From Clostridia bacterium (GTDB lineage: Bacteria > Bacillota > Clostridia > Oscillospirales > CAG-272), in NCBI GenBank assembly GCA_017453365.1, contig JAFTKH010000004.1, positions 1 through 61,039 of the forward strand: a DNA stretch of 61,039 nt. Direction: 5' to 3'. This document shows, one piece after another, positions 49,748 through 58,873 of the stretch (its first letter is position 1; every line of letters begins with the position of its first letter). The position numbers were made by a program, and so were the translations under genes. The notes beneath the pieces are model-generated. The model saw nothing but the letters and a program-made list of their open reading frames with translations. It had not been told where the DNA came from and made no database searches.

Positions 49748-50140
49748 ATGAAAAAAATTGTTTCTTTGGCACTCGTGATATGCCTTTGCGTCGGTGCTAT
49801 GCTCGCACTCGGCTCCTGCGGTCTTTTCGGCGGTGCTATCCCCACCGGTGTTTATGAGAGCGTCATCCCCGGCCAGGAGGTTACCGTCATCGGAAGCTCA
49901 CTTATTATGACACAAAGCATCTCGGGCGAGACCTACGACATAACCTACACTTATGAGGTAAATGAGGACGAGGACGAAATCACCCTTACCATCGAGGAAG
50001 TTACCTACGAGGGCGACAACGCTACTATATCGACAATGCTCGAGAGCGTTGAGGTCGGCGACGAGGTATCCGGTGACTTCGAGCTTGGAGACAATTACTT
50101 CAAGATTGACGGAGTTAAGTACGTGCTTGACGTTGACTAA
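49748..50140 (+). CDS. small acidic lipoprotein
   Basis: A 130-residue lipoprotein. The signal peptide ends in lipobox LGSC (Cys about 24) and is followed by a very acidic beta-rich domain (EVNEDEDEITLTIEEVTYEG). It resembles small DUF-type Clostridia lipoproteins that repeat a 'GTYE...G..ITFTYE.DGDKITVT' theme. ATG 49748 follows AAGGAGA. Monocistronic; function unknown. Confidence 0.78.
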   Translation: MKKIVSLALVICLCVGAMLALGSCGLFGGAIPTGVYESVIPGQEVTVIGSSLIMTQSISGETYDITYTYEVNEDEDEITLTIEEVTYEGDNATISTMLESVEVGDEVSGDFELGDNYFKIDGVKYVLDVD

Positions 50141-50143
50141 GCG

Positions 50144-50185
50144 AATAATTGAAAAAGCACCGGAAACGGTGCTTTTTCAATTATT
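50144..50185 (+). terminator. terminator with GAAA tetraloop
   Basis: A 19-bp perfect stem (50144-50162 with 50167-50185) closed by GAAA; the T-run is within the 3' arm. Confidence 0.93.
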
Positions 50186-50223
50186 AATGAAGAATGAAGA
50201 GGATGGCGAGGCTGTCTTTTTGT

Positions 50224-50469
50224 TCAAATATCTATTACCACGCGCCCACCGTCGTGCTCACTAACCTCAACGAGCCGCCAACCGGGGTGCGTTTTCTTAC
50301 ATTTCTTCATAGCGCGAACAAGACGCCTAAGCTGACGTGACGTAATATGTACCTCGTGCTTTTTTAAAACTTGCCACGTAATACGTGCGCCAAATCTATT
50401 CAAGATAAGCCAGGTAGGGAACCAGACGTTTATTTCCTTTCCATTCTTTTCCGATACGGTGATTTTCAT
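50224..50469 (-). CDS. small protein resembling its regulator's C-terminal domain
   Basis: An 81-residue basic protein. The pattern KEINVWFPTWLILN ... WRLVEVSEHDGGRVVIDI parallels the C-terminal domain of the XRE protein directly upstream (KVRVNIPMALVQVALE ... NLVEVESSDGDVVRIFVE). It starts 2 bp after that gene's stop, so the two are co-translated. A role in binding or modulating the regulator is inference. Confidence 0.7.
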   Translation of the reverse strand: MKITVSEKNGKEINVWFPTWLILNRFGARITWQVLKKHEVHITSRQLRRLVRAMKKCKKTHPGWRLVEVSEHDGGRVVIDI

Positions 50470-50471
50470 AG

Positions 50472-50969
50472 CTATTCGACGAATATCCTCACAACGTCGC
50501 CGTCAGAGGACTCCACCTCCACCAAATTCCCGACTGCTCCTGCCTTTACAAGATTTACTATCTCCCCAAGGTCTATACCGCGAAGGCAATCCTTATTCGA
50601 CACCTGCGGAAGCTCCATTCCCATTTCGAGCGCTACCTGCACCAGAGCCATAGGGATATTAACTCGAACCTTGTCACCGTCGTTAGAATCAACCACTATC
50701 TTCAGCATCATATCCCCAATGTCGCGGCGCTCGTCCTTCGGCACTATTTTTACCGCGGGCTCACTCTCGCTCTTCCCCGAGAGAAGCTCATCGGTCGTGA
50801 CGCCGAGAGCCTTCGCCAGAGCGGGGAGCAAAGATATATCGGGACAGGTAATATCACATTCCCATTTACTTATCGCCTGCGGAGTTATTCCCAACACGTC
50901 AGCAAGCGTATCCTGTGTATATCCCGCTTCACGGCGCAGGCGGGATATTCTTTTTCCTATAGTTTCCAT
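50472..50969 (-). CDS. XRE regulator with YvlB-like C-terminal domain
   Basis: A 165-residue protein. Residues 1-62 form a Cro/C1 HTH (ISRLRREAGYTQDTLADVLG, ITPQAISKWECDITCPDISL). The C-terminal part (about 80-165, DLGEIVNLVKAGAVGNLVEV) resembles the domain of YvlB-type SHOCT-like proteins. ATG 50969 has GAGG upstream. GGTTG/CAACC palindromes upstream (51042-51117) are probable operators. Confidence 0.82.
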   Translation of the reverse strand: METIGKRISRLRREAGYTQDTLADVLGITPQAISKWECDITCPDISLLPALAKALGVTTDELLSGKSESEPAVKIVPKDERRDIGDMMLKIVVDSNDGDKVRVNIPMALVQVALEMGMELPQVSNKDCLRGIDLGEIVNLVKAGAVGNLVEVESSDGDVVRIFVE

Positions 50970-51008
50970 TTGAATTACCTCAAAAACTTTTTTCGTAGCT
51001 ACATCACA

Positions 51009-51117
51009 ATTATACACCAAAAGACTTCGGCATTTCAATATAACAACGGTTGTTTTTCTAAAATCCCTGTCAACCAAATTGCGAAATAACACTCAACCGT
51101 CGGTTGTTATGACAACC
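51009..51117 (-). promoter_or_regulatory. promoter and clustered CAACC/GGTTG palindromes
   Basis: The leftward promoter is TTGAAA (minus strand, 51033-51038), 18 bp, TATAAT (51009-51014). Upstream lie AACAACGGTTGTT (51042-51054), a single GTCAACC (51069-51075), CAACCGTCGGTTG (51094-51106) and GGTTGTTATGACAACC (51102-51117). These are likely binding sites for the XRE protein encoded at 50472. Confidence 0.7.
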
Positions 51118-51689
51118 AAGCTTTATATTTTTGCCGCTTCTGTCCGGTAAACAATCGAACGGTACGTTAAAAGGGGCGACAATAGCTATCCGTGTTTCAT
51201 AATCTTCTTCTCGCTCTGAATTCTCGCATCTGCTCATAGAATTCTGACACATATCCGGGTCAAAAACCAGATTAGGCTGTGATATTCTGCGAGAGGTACA
51301 CAGTTCTTTAAGATAAAAGCTTTCTTCTCTCTGTCTTAGCAAATAGCTCTTGACATTATGTTTTGTGACAGCAGGGGAGTATGAAATTACTTATAGCAGG
51401 CTTGAATAGCATTTGATTTCCGAACTTAACCGACTTGTCCCCAGCTGTAGGGTGCGCAACAGCTCTAACAGAACAGATTTTTATGGTCAAGCCCAAAAAT
51501 ACCGATAAATATACAGATACTTATAACGAATTCGGTAATGGATATGGAAAATCCCGCGGAACAAAATATACGGCAGAGCTTGGAAAAACCCCGGAAAAGA
51601 GACGATTCTAATTAACCTGACAGATAATAACGCGATATCCGACGATGCAAAATAGCACCTTTTTCCGCGTTTCTTATTTTCTCTTTAAC
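51118..51689. other. gene-poor stretch with decayed coding fragments
   Basis: No intact gene is supported. A minus-strand frame at about 51130-51310 (RRISQPNLVFDPDMCQNSMS) and a plus-strand frame at 51484-51611 (FGNGYGKSRGTKYTAELGKT) look like decayed coding sequence. Neither has a good start or a recognisable family. Confidence 0.4.
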
Positions 51690-51718
51690 TTGACAACCGC
51701 CCGAGAATTTGTTAACAT
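51690..51718 (+). promoter_or_regulatory. sigma-A promoter of uxaB-uxaA
   Basis: TTGACA (51690-51695), 17 bp, TAACAT (51713-51718). Confidence 0.85.
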
Positions 51719-51758
51719 AAGCATAAGAAATATTTTAAATTAAAGTGGGGCCTGTATT

Positions 51759-53264
51759 ATGAACAAAATATCTTACCAAACACTCCGCGAGGTTGGCTAC
51801 GATGGCTATATACTCGAGAACGCGCCTATTCGCGTTTTGCAGTTTGGCGAGGGGAATTTTCTTCGCGCCTTCGTTGACTATTTCTTTGACCTAGCTAATG
51901 AGCGTGGAGCCTTCTGCGGAAAATGCGCACTCGTGCAGCCCATAGCTACAGGCCTCACGTCCCTGATAAACGAACAGGAAGGCCTTTATACCCTATATCT
52001 CCGCGGAAGCGAGAGCGGCGCGACTGTAGATAAAAGACGGGTCATCTCGTCGGTTGCAAAATGCCTTAACCCCTACGAGCTCGGTGACTATGACGAGATA
52101 CTGAAAATCGCGGCGTCGCACGACCTCGAATACATAGTATCGAACACGACCGAGGCAGGTATAGTCTACGACCCAGCCTGTTCTCTCGAGGACACACCCC
52201 CTGCCTCCTTCCCTGCGAAGCTGACACAGGTGCTTCTCGCACGCTACAATGCAGGCGGTTCGGGAGTAGTCATTCTCTCCTGCGAGCTTATAGACAACAA
52301 CGGCGATGAGCTTCGTCGCTGCGTCAACAAATATATCGAGCTTTGGGGACTTGACGAGGATTTTGCTAAATACGTAAATGAAAAATGCACCTTCGCCACC
52401 ACCCTTGTCGACAGGATAGTGCCGGGACGCGTTCGTGATGCCGAGCAGCTTAAGAAAATCGAGGACGAATGCGGCTACACCGACGCGCTCACCGACGTCG
52501 GCGAGGTCTTTGGCGTATGGGTTATCGAGGGTGACGACGCGCTTCGCGAGAAGCTCCCCTTCTCCCGTGCCGGTATAGACGCCGTTACAGTCGTTCCCGA
52601 CGTGACGCCATACAAAAAGAGAAAGGTCAGAATTCTTAACGGAGCTCACACGGGTACGGTCCTCGCGGCGTATCTCGGCGGCTTCGACATCGTAAGAAGA
52701 TGTATGAAAAATCCGTCTGTCGCAGGCTTTATGGATAAAATGCTGAAGGAAGAAATTCTTCCTATACTGCCGAAGGAGTGTGAGGGCTCGCGAGAGTTTG
52801 CCGAAGCGGTGCGCGACCGTTTTTCCAACCCCTTCATCGACCATGCCCTGCTTGATATATCTTTGAACTCGGTATCGAAGTGGCGCGCAAGAAATATGCC
52901 CTCCCTCGTAGAGTACACAGAAAAATACGGAAAGCTTCCCGAGTGTCTTACCTTCGGATTTGCTGCTCTTTTGGCCTTCTATAACTCCGAGGTATCAGAG
53001 CTTTCCCACGACGGTTTGCACTGCCGCCGTCCTGCGGGAGATGAGTACGTATGCCGCGATGACAGGTGGGTACTTGAATTTTTCTACGAAAACCGCGCGA
53101 TGAAGCCCGAAGAGCTCGCGCTCGCCGCAGCTAAAAACACAGCTATGTGGGGTCGCGACCTATCTCTGATACCCGGCTTCGTCGAGCTTGTTACAAAATA
53201 CCTCGACAGAATAAAAAAGGCGGGAGCTGTATCTGCTATGGCTTCGGCAATAAGGAATTTCTAA
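51759..53264 (+). CDS. uxaB: tagaturonate reductase
   Basis: A 501-residue mannitol-dehydrogenase-family enzyme reducing D-tagaturonate to D-altronate with NADH. Features include VLQFGEGNFLRAFVDYFFDL (NAD-binding start), FATTLVDRIVPGR and KKRKVRILNGAHTGTVLAAY (catalytic Lys and His). The sequence follows UxaB rather than fructuronate reductase UxuB. It is followed by altronate dehydratase after 1 bp, the next pathway step. Confidence 0.92.
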   Translation: MNKISYQTLREVGYDGYILENAPIRVLQFGEGNFLRAFVDYFFDLANERGAFCGKCALVQPIATGLTSLINEQEGLYTLYLRGSESGATVDKRRVISSVAKCLNPYELGDYDEILKIAASHDLEYIVSNTTEAGIVYDPACSLEDTPPASFPAKLTQVLLARYNAGGSGVVILSCELIDNNGDELRRCVNKYIELWGLDEDFAKYVNEKCTFATTLVDRIVPGRVRDAEQLKKIEDECGYTDALTDVGEVFGVWVIEGDDALREKLPFSRAGIDAVTVVPDVTPYKKRKVRILNGAHTGTVLAAYLGGFDIVRRCMKNPSVAGFMDKMLKEEILPILPKECEGSREFAEAVRDRFSNPFIDHALLDISLNSVSKWRARNMPSLVEYTEKYGKLPECLTFGFAALLAFYNSEVSELSHDGLHCRRPAGDEYVCRDDRWVLEFFYENRAMKPEELALAAAKNTAMWGRDLSLIPGFVELVTKYLDRIKKAGAVSAMASAIRNF

Positions 53265-53265
53265 T

Positions 53266-54738
53266 ATGAAGGACGCTATAAAAATAAACAAGGCAGATAA
53301 CGTGGCAGTAGCACTCCGCGAGCTTAAAGCCGGCGAAAGCTTCTTCGGTGCAACGCTTGACACCGATGTTCCTATGGGTCACAAAATCGCCATAACCGAA
53401 ATAGGTCTTGGCCAAGATGTCATCAAATACGGTCTGCCCATAGGCCACGCCACAAAGGATATCCCGCGCGGCGCGTGGGTGCATACCCACAATATGGCGA
53501 CAGGTCTCTCGGGTGAGCTCTCCTACACCTACGAGCCGAGCACAACCGAGCTCCCAAAAAGAGAGCCCACGACCTTCCTCGGCTACAGGCGCGAGGGAGG
53601 GCGCGTAGGTATCAGAAACGAGATATGGATTATCCCCACCGTCGGCTGCGTCAACGACGTGGCGAAGCGTCTTGCGAAGGAGGGGGAGGCGCTCGTCTCG
53701 GGCTCGCTCGAGGGCGTTTGGGCATACACGCACCCCTACGGCTGCTCGCAGACGGGCGGCGACCACGAAACGACGAAGAGGCTTTTAGCCTCTTTAGCCC
53801 ACCACCCGAACGCGGCGGCGGTGCTCATAGTAACTCTCGGCTGTGAGAATCTCACAGAGGAGCAATTCCGCGAGGCGCTCGGCGACTTCGACGGGGAGCG
53901 GATAAAATTCCTCTCCTGCCAGAGCTCCGAGGACGAGATAGCGGAGGGTAAGGAGCTTCTTTCCTCCCTCGCCGAGCGTGCGAAGAGATACGAAAGAGAG
54001 CCTATTCCCTCATCAGAGCTTATCGTCGGTATGAAGTGCGGCGGCTCGGACGGTCTCTCGGGCATTACCGCAAACCCCACCGTCGGCTGCTTCTCCGACC
54101 TGCTCATCTCTATGGGCGGCACTACCGTGCTGACCGAAGTGCCCGAGATGTTCGGAGCTGAAACTCTGCTTATGAACCGTGCGAAGAACGAAGAGGTGTT
54201 CGAGAAGACGGTTAAAATGATAAATTCCTTCAAGTCATATTTCCTGTCCCACGGCGAGAACGTGTATGAAAATCCAAGCCCCGGAAACAAAAAGGGCGGT
54301 ATCACGACCCTCGAGGATAAATCCTGCGGCTGCGTGCAGAAGGGTGGCTCTGCCCCCGTCTCCGACGTCATAGGCTACGGCGAGAGAATCACCGAGCGCG
54401 GTCTCAACCTACTCGCAGGCCCCGGAAACGACCTCGTCTCCGCGACGGCTCTCACCGCCGCAGGCGCACATCTCGTGCTCTTCACGACGGGCAGGGGCAC
54501 CCCTTTCGGCGCTCCCGCGCCCACGATGAAGCTCGCGACCAACACCGAGCTCGCGACGCGAAAGAGCTCGTGGATAGATTTCAGCGCAGGCACAGTAGCA
54601 GAGGGCGAGGACACCCCCGAGAGCGTAGCAGCGAGACTCTACGAGCTCGTTATCGAAATAGCCTCGGGCAAACGGACAAGAGCAGAGGAAAACGGCTGCC
54701 GCGAGATAGCAATATTCAAGGACGGCGTTACGCTGTAA
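53266..54738 (+). CDS. uxaA: altronate dehydratase
   Basis: A 490-residue UxaA, converting D-altronate to 2-keto-3-deoxygluconate. An N-terminal SAF-type domain (1-75, KAGESFFGATLDTDVPMGHK) precedes the main domain with TVGCVNDVAKR, HPYGCSQTGGDHETTKR, GMKCGGSDGLSGITANP and GPGNDLVSATALTAAGAH. KDG is then phosphorylated by the kinase encoded at 42772. GAATTTCTAAT precedes the start; the 1-bp gap suggests coupling to uxaB. Confidence 0.95.
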   Translation: MKDAIKINKADNVAVALRELKAGESFFGATLDTDVPMGHKIAITEIGLGQDVIKYGLPIGHATKDIPRGAWVHTHNMATGLSGELSYTYEPSTTELPKREPTTFLGYRREGGRVGIRNEIWIIPTVGCVNDVAKRLAKEGEALVSGSLEGVWAYTHPYGCSQTGGDHETTKRLLASLAHHPNAAAVLIVTLGCENLTEEQFREALGDFDGERIKFLSCQSSEDEIAEGKELLSSLAERAKRYEREPIPSSELIVGMKCGGSDGLSGITANPTVGCFSDLLISMGGTTVLTEVPEMFGAETLLMNRAKNEEVFEKTVKMINSFKSYFLSHGENVYENPSPGNKKGGITTLEDKSCGCVQKGGSAPVSDVIGYGERITERGLNLLAGPGNDLVSATALTAAGAHLVLFTTGRGTPFGAPAPTMKLATNTELATRKSSWIDFSAGTVAEGEDTPESVAARLYELVIEIASGKRTRAEENGCREIAIFKDGVTL

Positions 54739-54756
54739 AAAAAACCTAACACTCCT

Positions 54757-54796
54757 GAGCTGACTTGGTTTCGCACCCCGGGTCAGCTCCTTTTTA
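54757..54796 (+). terminator. terminator of uxaB-uxaA
   Basis: GAGCTGAC (54757-54764) pairs with GTCAGCTC (54782-54789), followed by CTTTTT. Confidence 0.85.
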
Positions 54797-54844
54797 TTAC
54801 CAGGTGTTATAATATTTTCTTATATCATAATATAAAAAATTTAG

Positions 54845-54873
54845 TTTACTTATATCTTCCGCTGTGTTATAAT
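54845..54873 (+). promoter_or_regulatory. sigma-A promoter
   Basis: TTTACT (54845-54850), 17 bp, TATAAT (54868-54873). Confidence 0.8.
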
Positions 54874-54900
54874 GAAACAAAAACAATTCGGAGAGAGAAA

Positions 54901-55983
54901 ATGGAAAAATACAAAATTGCGGTGATAGCAGGTGACGGTATCGGACCCGAGGTTATAACCGAGGGTGTCAAGGTGCTCTCGTGCGTAGCGAAGCTCGACG
55001 GCGGATTCGACTTCGAGTTTACTTATTTCCCGTGGGGGTGCGAATATTACCTCCAGCACGGACGAATGATGGCGGAGGACGGTATCGAGACCCTCTCCGG
55101 ATTTGACGCGATATTTCTCGGAGCTGTCGGCGCGCCCGGTGTACCCGACCACATCTCGCTATGGGATTTACTCCTTATCATTAGAAAGAAATTCGACCAG
55201 TACGTGAACCTTCGCCCCGTTAGGCTTCTCGAGGGCGCTCCGACGCCTCTTTCGGGTATCAGGCGCGAGGATATCAATATGACCTTCATACGCGAGAACA
55301 GCGAGGGAGAATACGCAGGAAGCGGAGCTCTCCTCTACCCCGGCACGGATAGAGAGGTCGCGATACAGAACGGGGTCTTCTCACGCCACGGGTGCGAGAG
55401 AATAATACGCTATGCCTTCGAGCTCGCTCGCAGGGAGGGTAAGAGCCTCACGAGCATCAGCAAGGGAAACGCGCTGAACTATTCTATGGTATTCTGGGAT
55501 AAAATCTTCACCGAGGTTGGGGCGGAATACCCCGACGTGAAGACCTACTCCTACCTGGTCGACGCGGCGGCTATGTTTATGATAAAGGACCCGAAAAGAT
55601 TCGAGATAGTAGTAACGTCAAACCTCTTCGGTGACATACTCACCGACCTCGGTGCGGCAATATCGGGCGGAATGGGGCTCGCCGCAGGGGCTAATCTCAA
55701 CCCCGAGCGAAAATTCCCATCTATGTTCGAGCCTATACACGGCTCAGCTCCCGATATAGCGGGAAGAAAAGTCGCAAACCCGCTCGCCACGGTATGGAGC
55801 GCATCGCAGATGCTCGATTTCTTCGGGCAGGAGAAGTGGGGGGCGAGGCTTATCGAGATTATCGAGGAGATACTCACCGAGGGCAAGACGCTCACTCCTG
55901 ACCTCGGCGGCACGGCACACACCGACGAAGTCGGTGACGAGGTGGTACGAAGGCTCGTAGCGAGAGCGGAGGGCAAAATATGA
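54901..55983 (+). CDS. tartrate/D-malate dehydrogenase-type oxidoreductase
   Basis: A 360-residue beta-decarboxylating dehydrogenase of the isopropylmalate/isocitrate family. It has IAVIAGDGIGPEVITEGVKV, the NLRPVRLLEG Arg motif, FIRENSEGEYAGSG and SNLFGDILTDLGAAISGGMG. The GAPGVPDHISLWDLLL block is typical of the tartrate dehydrogenase/D-malate dehydrogenase (TtuC/DmlA) branch rather than LeuB, whose leucine genes are absent here. The natural substrate is uncertain. It overlaps the following LysR gene by 4 bp. Confidence 0.88.
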   Translation: MEKYKIAVIAGDGIGPEVITEGVKVLSCVAKLDGGFDFEFTYFPWGCEYYLQHGRMMAEDGIETLSGFDAIFLGAVGAPGVPDHISLWDLLLIIRKKFDQYVNLRPVRLLEGAPTPLSGIRREDINMTFIRENSEGEYAGSGALLYPGTDREVAIQNGVFSRHGCERIIRYAFELARREGKSLTSISKGNALNYSMVFWDKIFTEVGAEYPDVKTYSYLVDAAAMFMIKDPKRFEIVVTSNLFGDILTDLGAAISGGMGLAAGANLNPERKFPSMFEPIHGSAPDIAGRKVANPLATVWSASQMLDFFGQEKWGARLIEIIEEILTEGKTLTPDLGGTAHTDEVGDEVVRRLVARAEGKI

Positions 55984-56849
55984 CTCTCTCGGGTCTGAAA
56001 TATTTCGTAACCGCCGCGAAGCACGGGAACATCTCCCGCGCGGCAGAGGAGCTCTCGGTATCGCAGCCGAGCGTTTCGCAGGCAATAAAAGCCCTCGAGG
56101 GAGAGTTCGGTCTTCCGCTTATTTCAAGAGAGCGGACGGGCTTCTCTCTGACAGAAGGCGGAAAAGAGCTCTATCTCCGTGCGTCGACTCTGCTCTCAGC
56201 TGCGGCATCACTCAGCGCCGCTATGACCGAAATGGGGCGCGGACGCCTCTCTGTACGGGTCGGAATACCGCCTATGATAGGCAATATGCTGCTCGACAGA
56301 ATACTCGGCGAGCTTCGCGCAAGATATCCCGAGCTCTCGGTGAGCTTCGGCGAGGGCGGGCGCGAGGAGCTGATTTCGGGACTTGAATCAGGCAGCCTCG
56401 ACATGGCATTCATCTCACACAGCGAGCCCTTACCAGAGGGGTACTCGTCACTCCCCGTCGGTTGTGAGGAGACGGTGCTCGCCGTAAGCGATAAAAATCC
56501 TCTGTCGACAAGGCACTCTGTGACGCCCGAGGAGCTTGCGGACGAGCCGCTCGCGCTCTTCGGCGAGGGTTACTTCATAACCGAGCGCGTGATGAAGCTA
56601 TTCGCCGAGCGAGGTCTCACCGCGCGGGTTATGCACACCTCGACCCAGCTTTCTGCACAGCTCAAGCTTATATCTGCAAACGTAGCTTCCGGCTTTCTCT
56701 TCCGCAGTATAGCGAAGAGCCGAGAGGGCATAGTTGCCGTTTCTGTAGAGCCGCCGTTATTCACCGATATCAGCCTCGTCTGGCGCTCGGGGGGACTCGA
56801 AACAGACGGAATGAAAAAATTCAAGGAGCTTATAGGAGAGAAGAAATGA
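55980..56849 (+). CDS. LysR-family regulator
   Basis: A 289-residue LysR protein: winged HTH at 1-60 (AAKHGNISRAAEELSVSQPS) and an effector domain to the C-terminus. It overlaps both neighbours by 4 bp (ATGA) and so is translated with the genes it may control. This is unusual, as LysR genes are normally divergent from their targets. Confidence 0.92.
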   Translation: MTLSGLKYFVTAAKHGNISRAAEELSVSQPSVSQAIKALEGEFGLPLISRERTGFSLTEGGKELYLRASTLLSAAASLSAAMTEMGRGRLSVRVGIPPMIGNMLLDRILGELRARYPELSVSFGEGGREELISGLESGSLDMAFISHSEPLPEGYSSLPVGCEETVLAVSDKNPLSTRHSVTPEELADEPLALFGEGYFITERVMKLFAERGLTARVMHTSTQLSAQLKLISANVASGFLFRSIAKSREGIVAVSVEPPLFTDISLVWRSGGLETDGMKKFKELIGEKK

Positions 56850-57628
56850 AAAGTGCAAAATCGGATATAGAAGCCTTCAGAATGCACGGCAACGTCTACT
56901 TCGTCGGTTCAAGCGACGTTTCCGTCCACGCGATAGACACGGAGGAGGGTATAGTTTTAATTGACACGGGTTACCCTTATATGTATGAGCAGATACTCGA
57001 CAGCATGGCGAGCGTCGGGCTCGACATCAGCCGCGTCGTGGCGCTCATACACTCTCACGGACACTACGACCACTTCGGCTGTACCGAGCGACTTAAAGCA
57101 CTCACGGGTGCGAAGACCTACATCAGCCGCACCGACAACGAGATAGTGAACGGTACGCTCGACCTGTCGTGGGCTGAGGAGCTCGGCTTCGATAGACTCC
57201 CCACCTTCGACTGCGACGTGCTGATAGACCCGGGTGACGTCCTCACCTTCGGCAGCACTACGGTAAGATGTGAGGCAGCTCCCGGACATACTGCGGGCAC
57301 GCTTGCCTTCTTCATCACTTCCCCGTCGGACGGCGGCTTCTTCACTGCCGCTATGCACGGCGGTATCGGACCCGGGAGTATGTCACGCGCCTTTCTCGAG
57401 AAGAGAGGACTCTCGCTCGAGTGCCGCGAGAAGTTTTTCGCGGGTCTTGACAGGTTCGCAGACGAGAAAGTCGACCTCGTGCTCGGCAACCACCCCTACC
57501 AGAACAAAACGCCCGACAAGCTCGCAAAAACGAAGGCGGGCGAGAGCCTTCTCGACCCCGAGGAGTGGAGGCGCTTCCTAGACTTCGCAAGAAAATACGT
57601 GAGCGATTATATTGCTAAAGAAGCATAA
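56846..57628 (+). CDS. metallo-beta-lactamase-fold hydrolase
   Basis: A 260-residue MBL-fold protein. Zinc ligands are HSHGHYDHFG (about 70-79), the His in PGHTAGTLAFF and a late NHPYQNK. There is no signal peptide, so it is cytoplasmic; family members include thiolesterases, lactonases and quorum-signal hydrolases. The overlap with the LysR gene places it in the dehydrogenase operon. The substrate is unknown; it may be an ester or lactone of the dehydrogenase substrate (inference). Confidence 0.88.
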   Translation: MKSAKSDIEAFRMHGNVYFVGSSDVSVHAIDTEEGIVLIDTGYPYMYEQILDSMASVGLDISRVVALIHSHGHYDHFGCTERLKALTGAKTYISRTDNEIVNGTLDLSWAEELGFDRLPTFDCDVLIDPGDVLTFGSTTVRCEAAPGHTAGTLAFFITSPSDGGFFTAAMHGGIGPGSMSRAFLEKRGLSLECREKFFAGLDRFADEKVDLVLGNHPYQNKTPDKLAKTKAGESLLDPEEWRRFLDFARKYVSDYIAKEA

Positions 57629-57667
57629 TAGAATGGCTGCCAAATTCAGGCAGTCATTTTCTATTAT
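57627..57667 (+). terminator. terminator of the dehydrogenase operon
   Basis: AATAGAATGGCTGCC-AAATTCA-GGCAGTCATTTTCTATT, an imperfect long stem whose T-rich arm gives the tail. Confidence 0.8.
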
Positions 57668-57689
57668 TGTGAATTTTCGTTAAAAGCTC

Positions 57690-57718
57690 TTGCTTTATTT
57701 ATAGTTTGGTGCTACAAT
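57690..57718 (+). promoter_or_regulatory. sigma-A promoter
   Basis: TTGCTT (57690-57695), 17 bp, TACAAT (57713-57718). Confidence 0.75.
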
Positions 57719-57761
57719 ATATTTAACATTACTTTAACAAACGAAGAAAGGGGAGTGTCTA

Positions 57762-58853
57762 ATGGATAAGAAAAGTAACCGCCGCAAAATAGGCACGTAT
57801 ATTCTTTTCGCAGCAGTCACTATATTCGTTGTTGCGGTAGTGCTCTCTCTAGGAGATATCGGCGAGGTTATGAACACTATAATGACGGCAGACTTCCGCT
57901 ATATTCTTGCGGCTGTCGGAGCCCTTCTGGTTTATCTCGCTCTTTACCCTCTCTCGCTCTGTATTCTTACAAGGGCGAACGGTGAGAAAATCGGATTTTT
58001 CAAAACCTATTCCATAGCTATGACCGAGCATTTTTTTAACGGAATTACCCCCTTTGCAACGGGCGGTCAGCCATTTCAGGTCTACGCCTTCAAGCGTGAG
58101 CGGGTAACTATCGCCTCGTCGACGTCCCTACTTCTTATGAATTTCTTCGTATTTATGCTCGTAACGAACGCCTTCGCTGCCTGCTCTCTTGTATATTTTC
58201 GCCGCTTCGTGACAGACGGCGCTATGACGGCGATAGCCATAATCGGATTTTCGATGAATTTCATCGTTCTCGCATTCACTCTTCTTATCGCGCTTAACAA
58301 AACCGCAAGAAGGCTTGTTTCCGCGCTCGTATCGCGCCTTGCCGTATGGCGGCTGACTAGAAGGCTTGTAGCTCCGCGCGTGGATGACATCAACGAATAT
58401 TTTGACAACGTACAGAGCGCCTTTCGTGCACTGATAAAGAAAAAGGGAGCATTTTTTCTCTCCCTGCTTACAAAGACGCTTGCTATGGGTGCCTATTACT
58501 GCGTAACCTTCTTTATTCTACACGCCCTGTACGTAGACGTACCCGCATCGGAGCTGTTTTATATCATCTCGGGCACGTCGTTCGCCATTACTATGGTCGT
58601 ATTTCTGCCAACACCCGGCTCGAGTGGCGGTATCGAGTTTGCCTTCCGCTCCGTATTCGCGTCCATCGTCGCGGCATACGCAGTTGGCGGGAGCAGCATT
58701 GATACTATTGCAACGGGTGGCATGCTTATCTGGCGTGTTCTCACCTATTATCTTGCTATGCTTATTTCCCTCGGCTTCTACGTATTTATCGAAATAGCTT
58801 ATCAAAGGCGCGCGAAGCGCGAGCTTCTCTCTCCCGACGGGAACGGCAACTAA
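57762..58853 (+). CDS. LPG synthase-type flippase domain protein (YbhN/UPF0104)
   Basis: A 363-residue membrane protein with about eight TM helices, matching the membrane half of lysylphosphatidylglycerol synthase (NGITPFATGGQPFQVYAFKR, TPGSSGGIEFAFRSVF). The catalytic tRNA-dependent domain of MprF is absent, so it is a stand-alone YbhN-like protein, possibly moving lipids or glycolipids. GGGGAG precedes the start. It is followed after 20 bp by a glycosyltransferase, suggesting a joint role in a surface glycolipid. Confidence 0.9.
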   Translation: MDKKSNRRKIGTYILFAAVTIFVVAVVLSLGDIGEVMNTIMTADFRYILAAVGALLVYLALYPLSLCILTRANGEKIGFFKTYSIAMTEHFFNGITPFATGGQPFQVYAFKRERVTIASSTSLLLMNFFVFMLVTNAFAACSLVYFRRFVTDGAMTAIAIIGFSMNFIVLAFTLLIALNKTARRLVSALVSRLAVWRLTRRLVAPRVDDINEYFDNVQSAFRALIKKKGAFFLSLLTKTLAMGAYYCVTFFILHALYVDVPASELFYIISGTSFAITMVVFLPTPGSSGGIEFAFRSVFASIVAAYAVGGSSIDTIATGGMLIWRVLTYYLAMLISLGFYVFIEIAYQRRAKRELLSPDGNGN

Positions 58854-58873
58854 ATTTAAAGAAAGGGTTTATT

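Noticed and set aside
51993..52844. A 283-codon open frame antisense to uxaB
   Set aside because: Overlaps conserved UxaB catalytic regions; no promoter or ribosome binding site.
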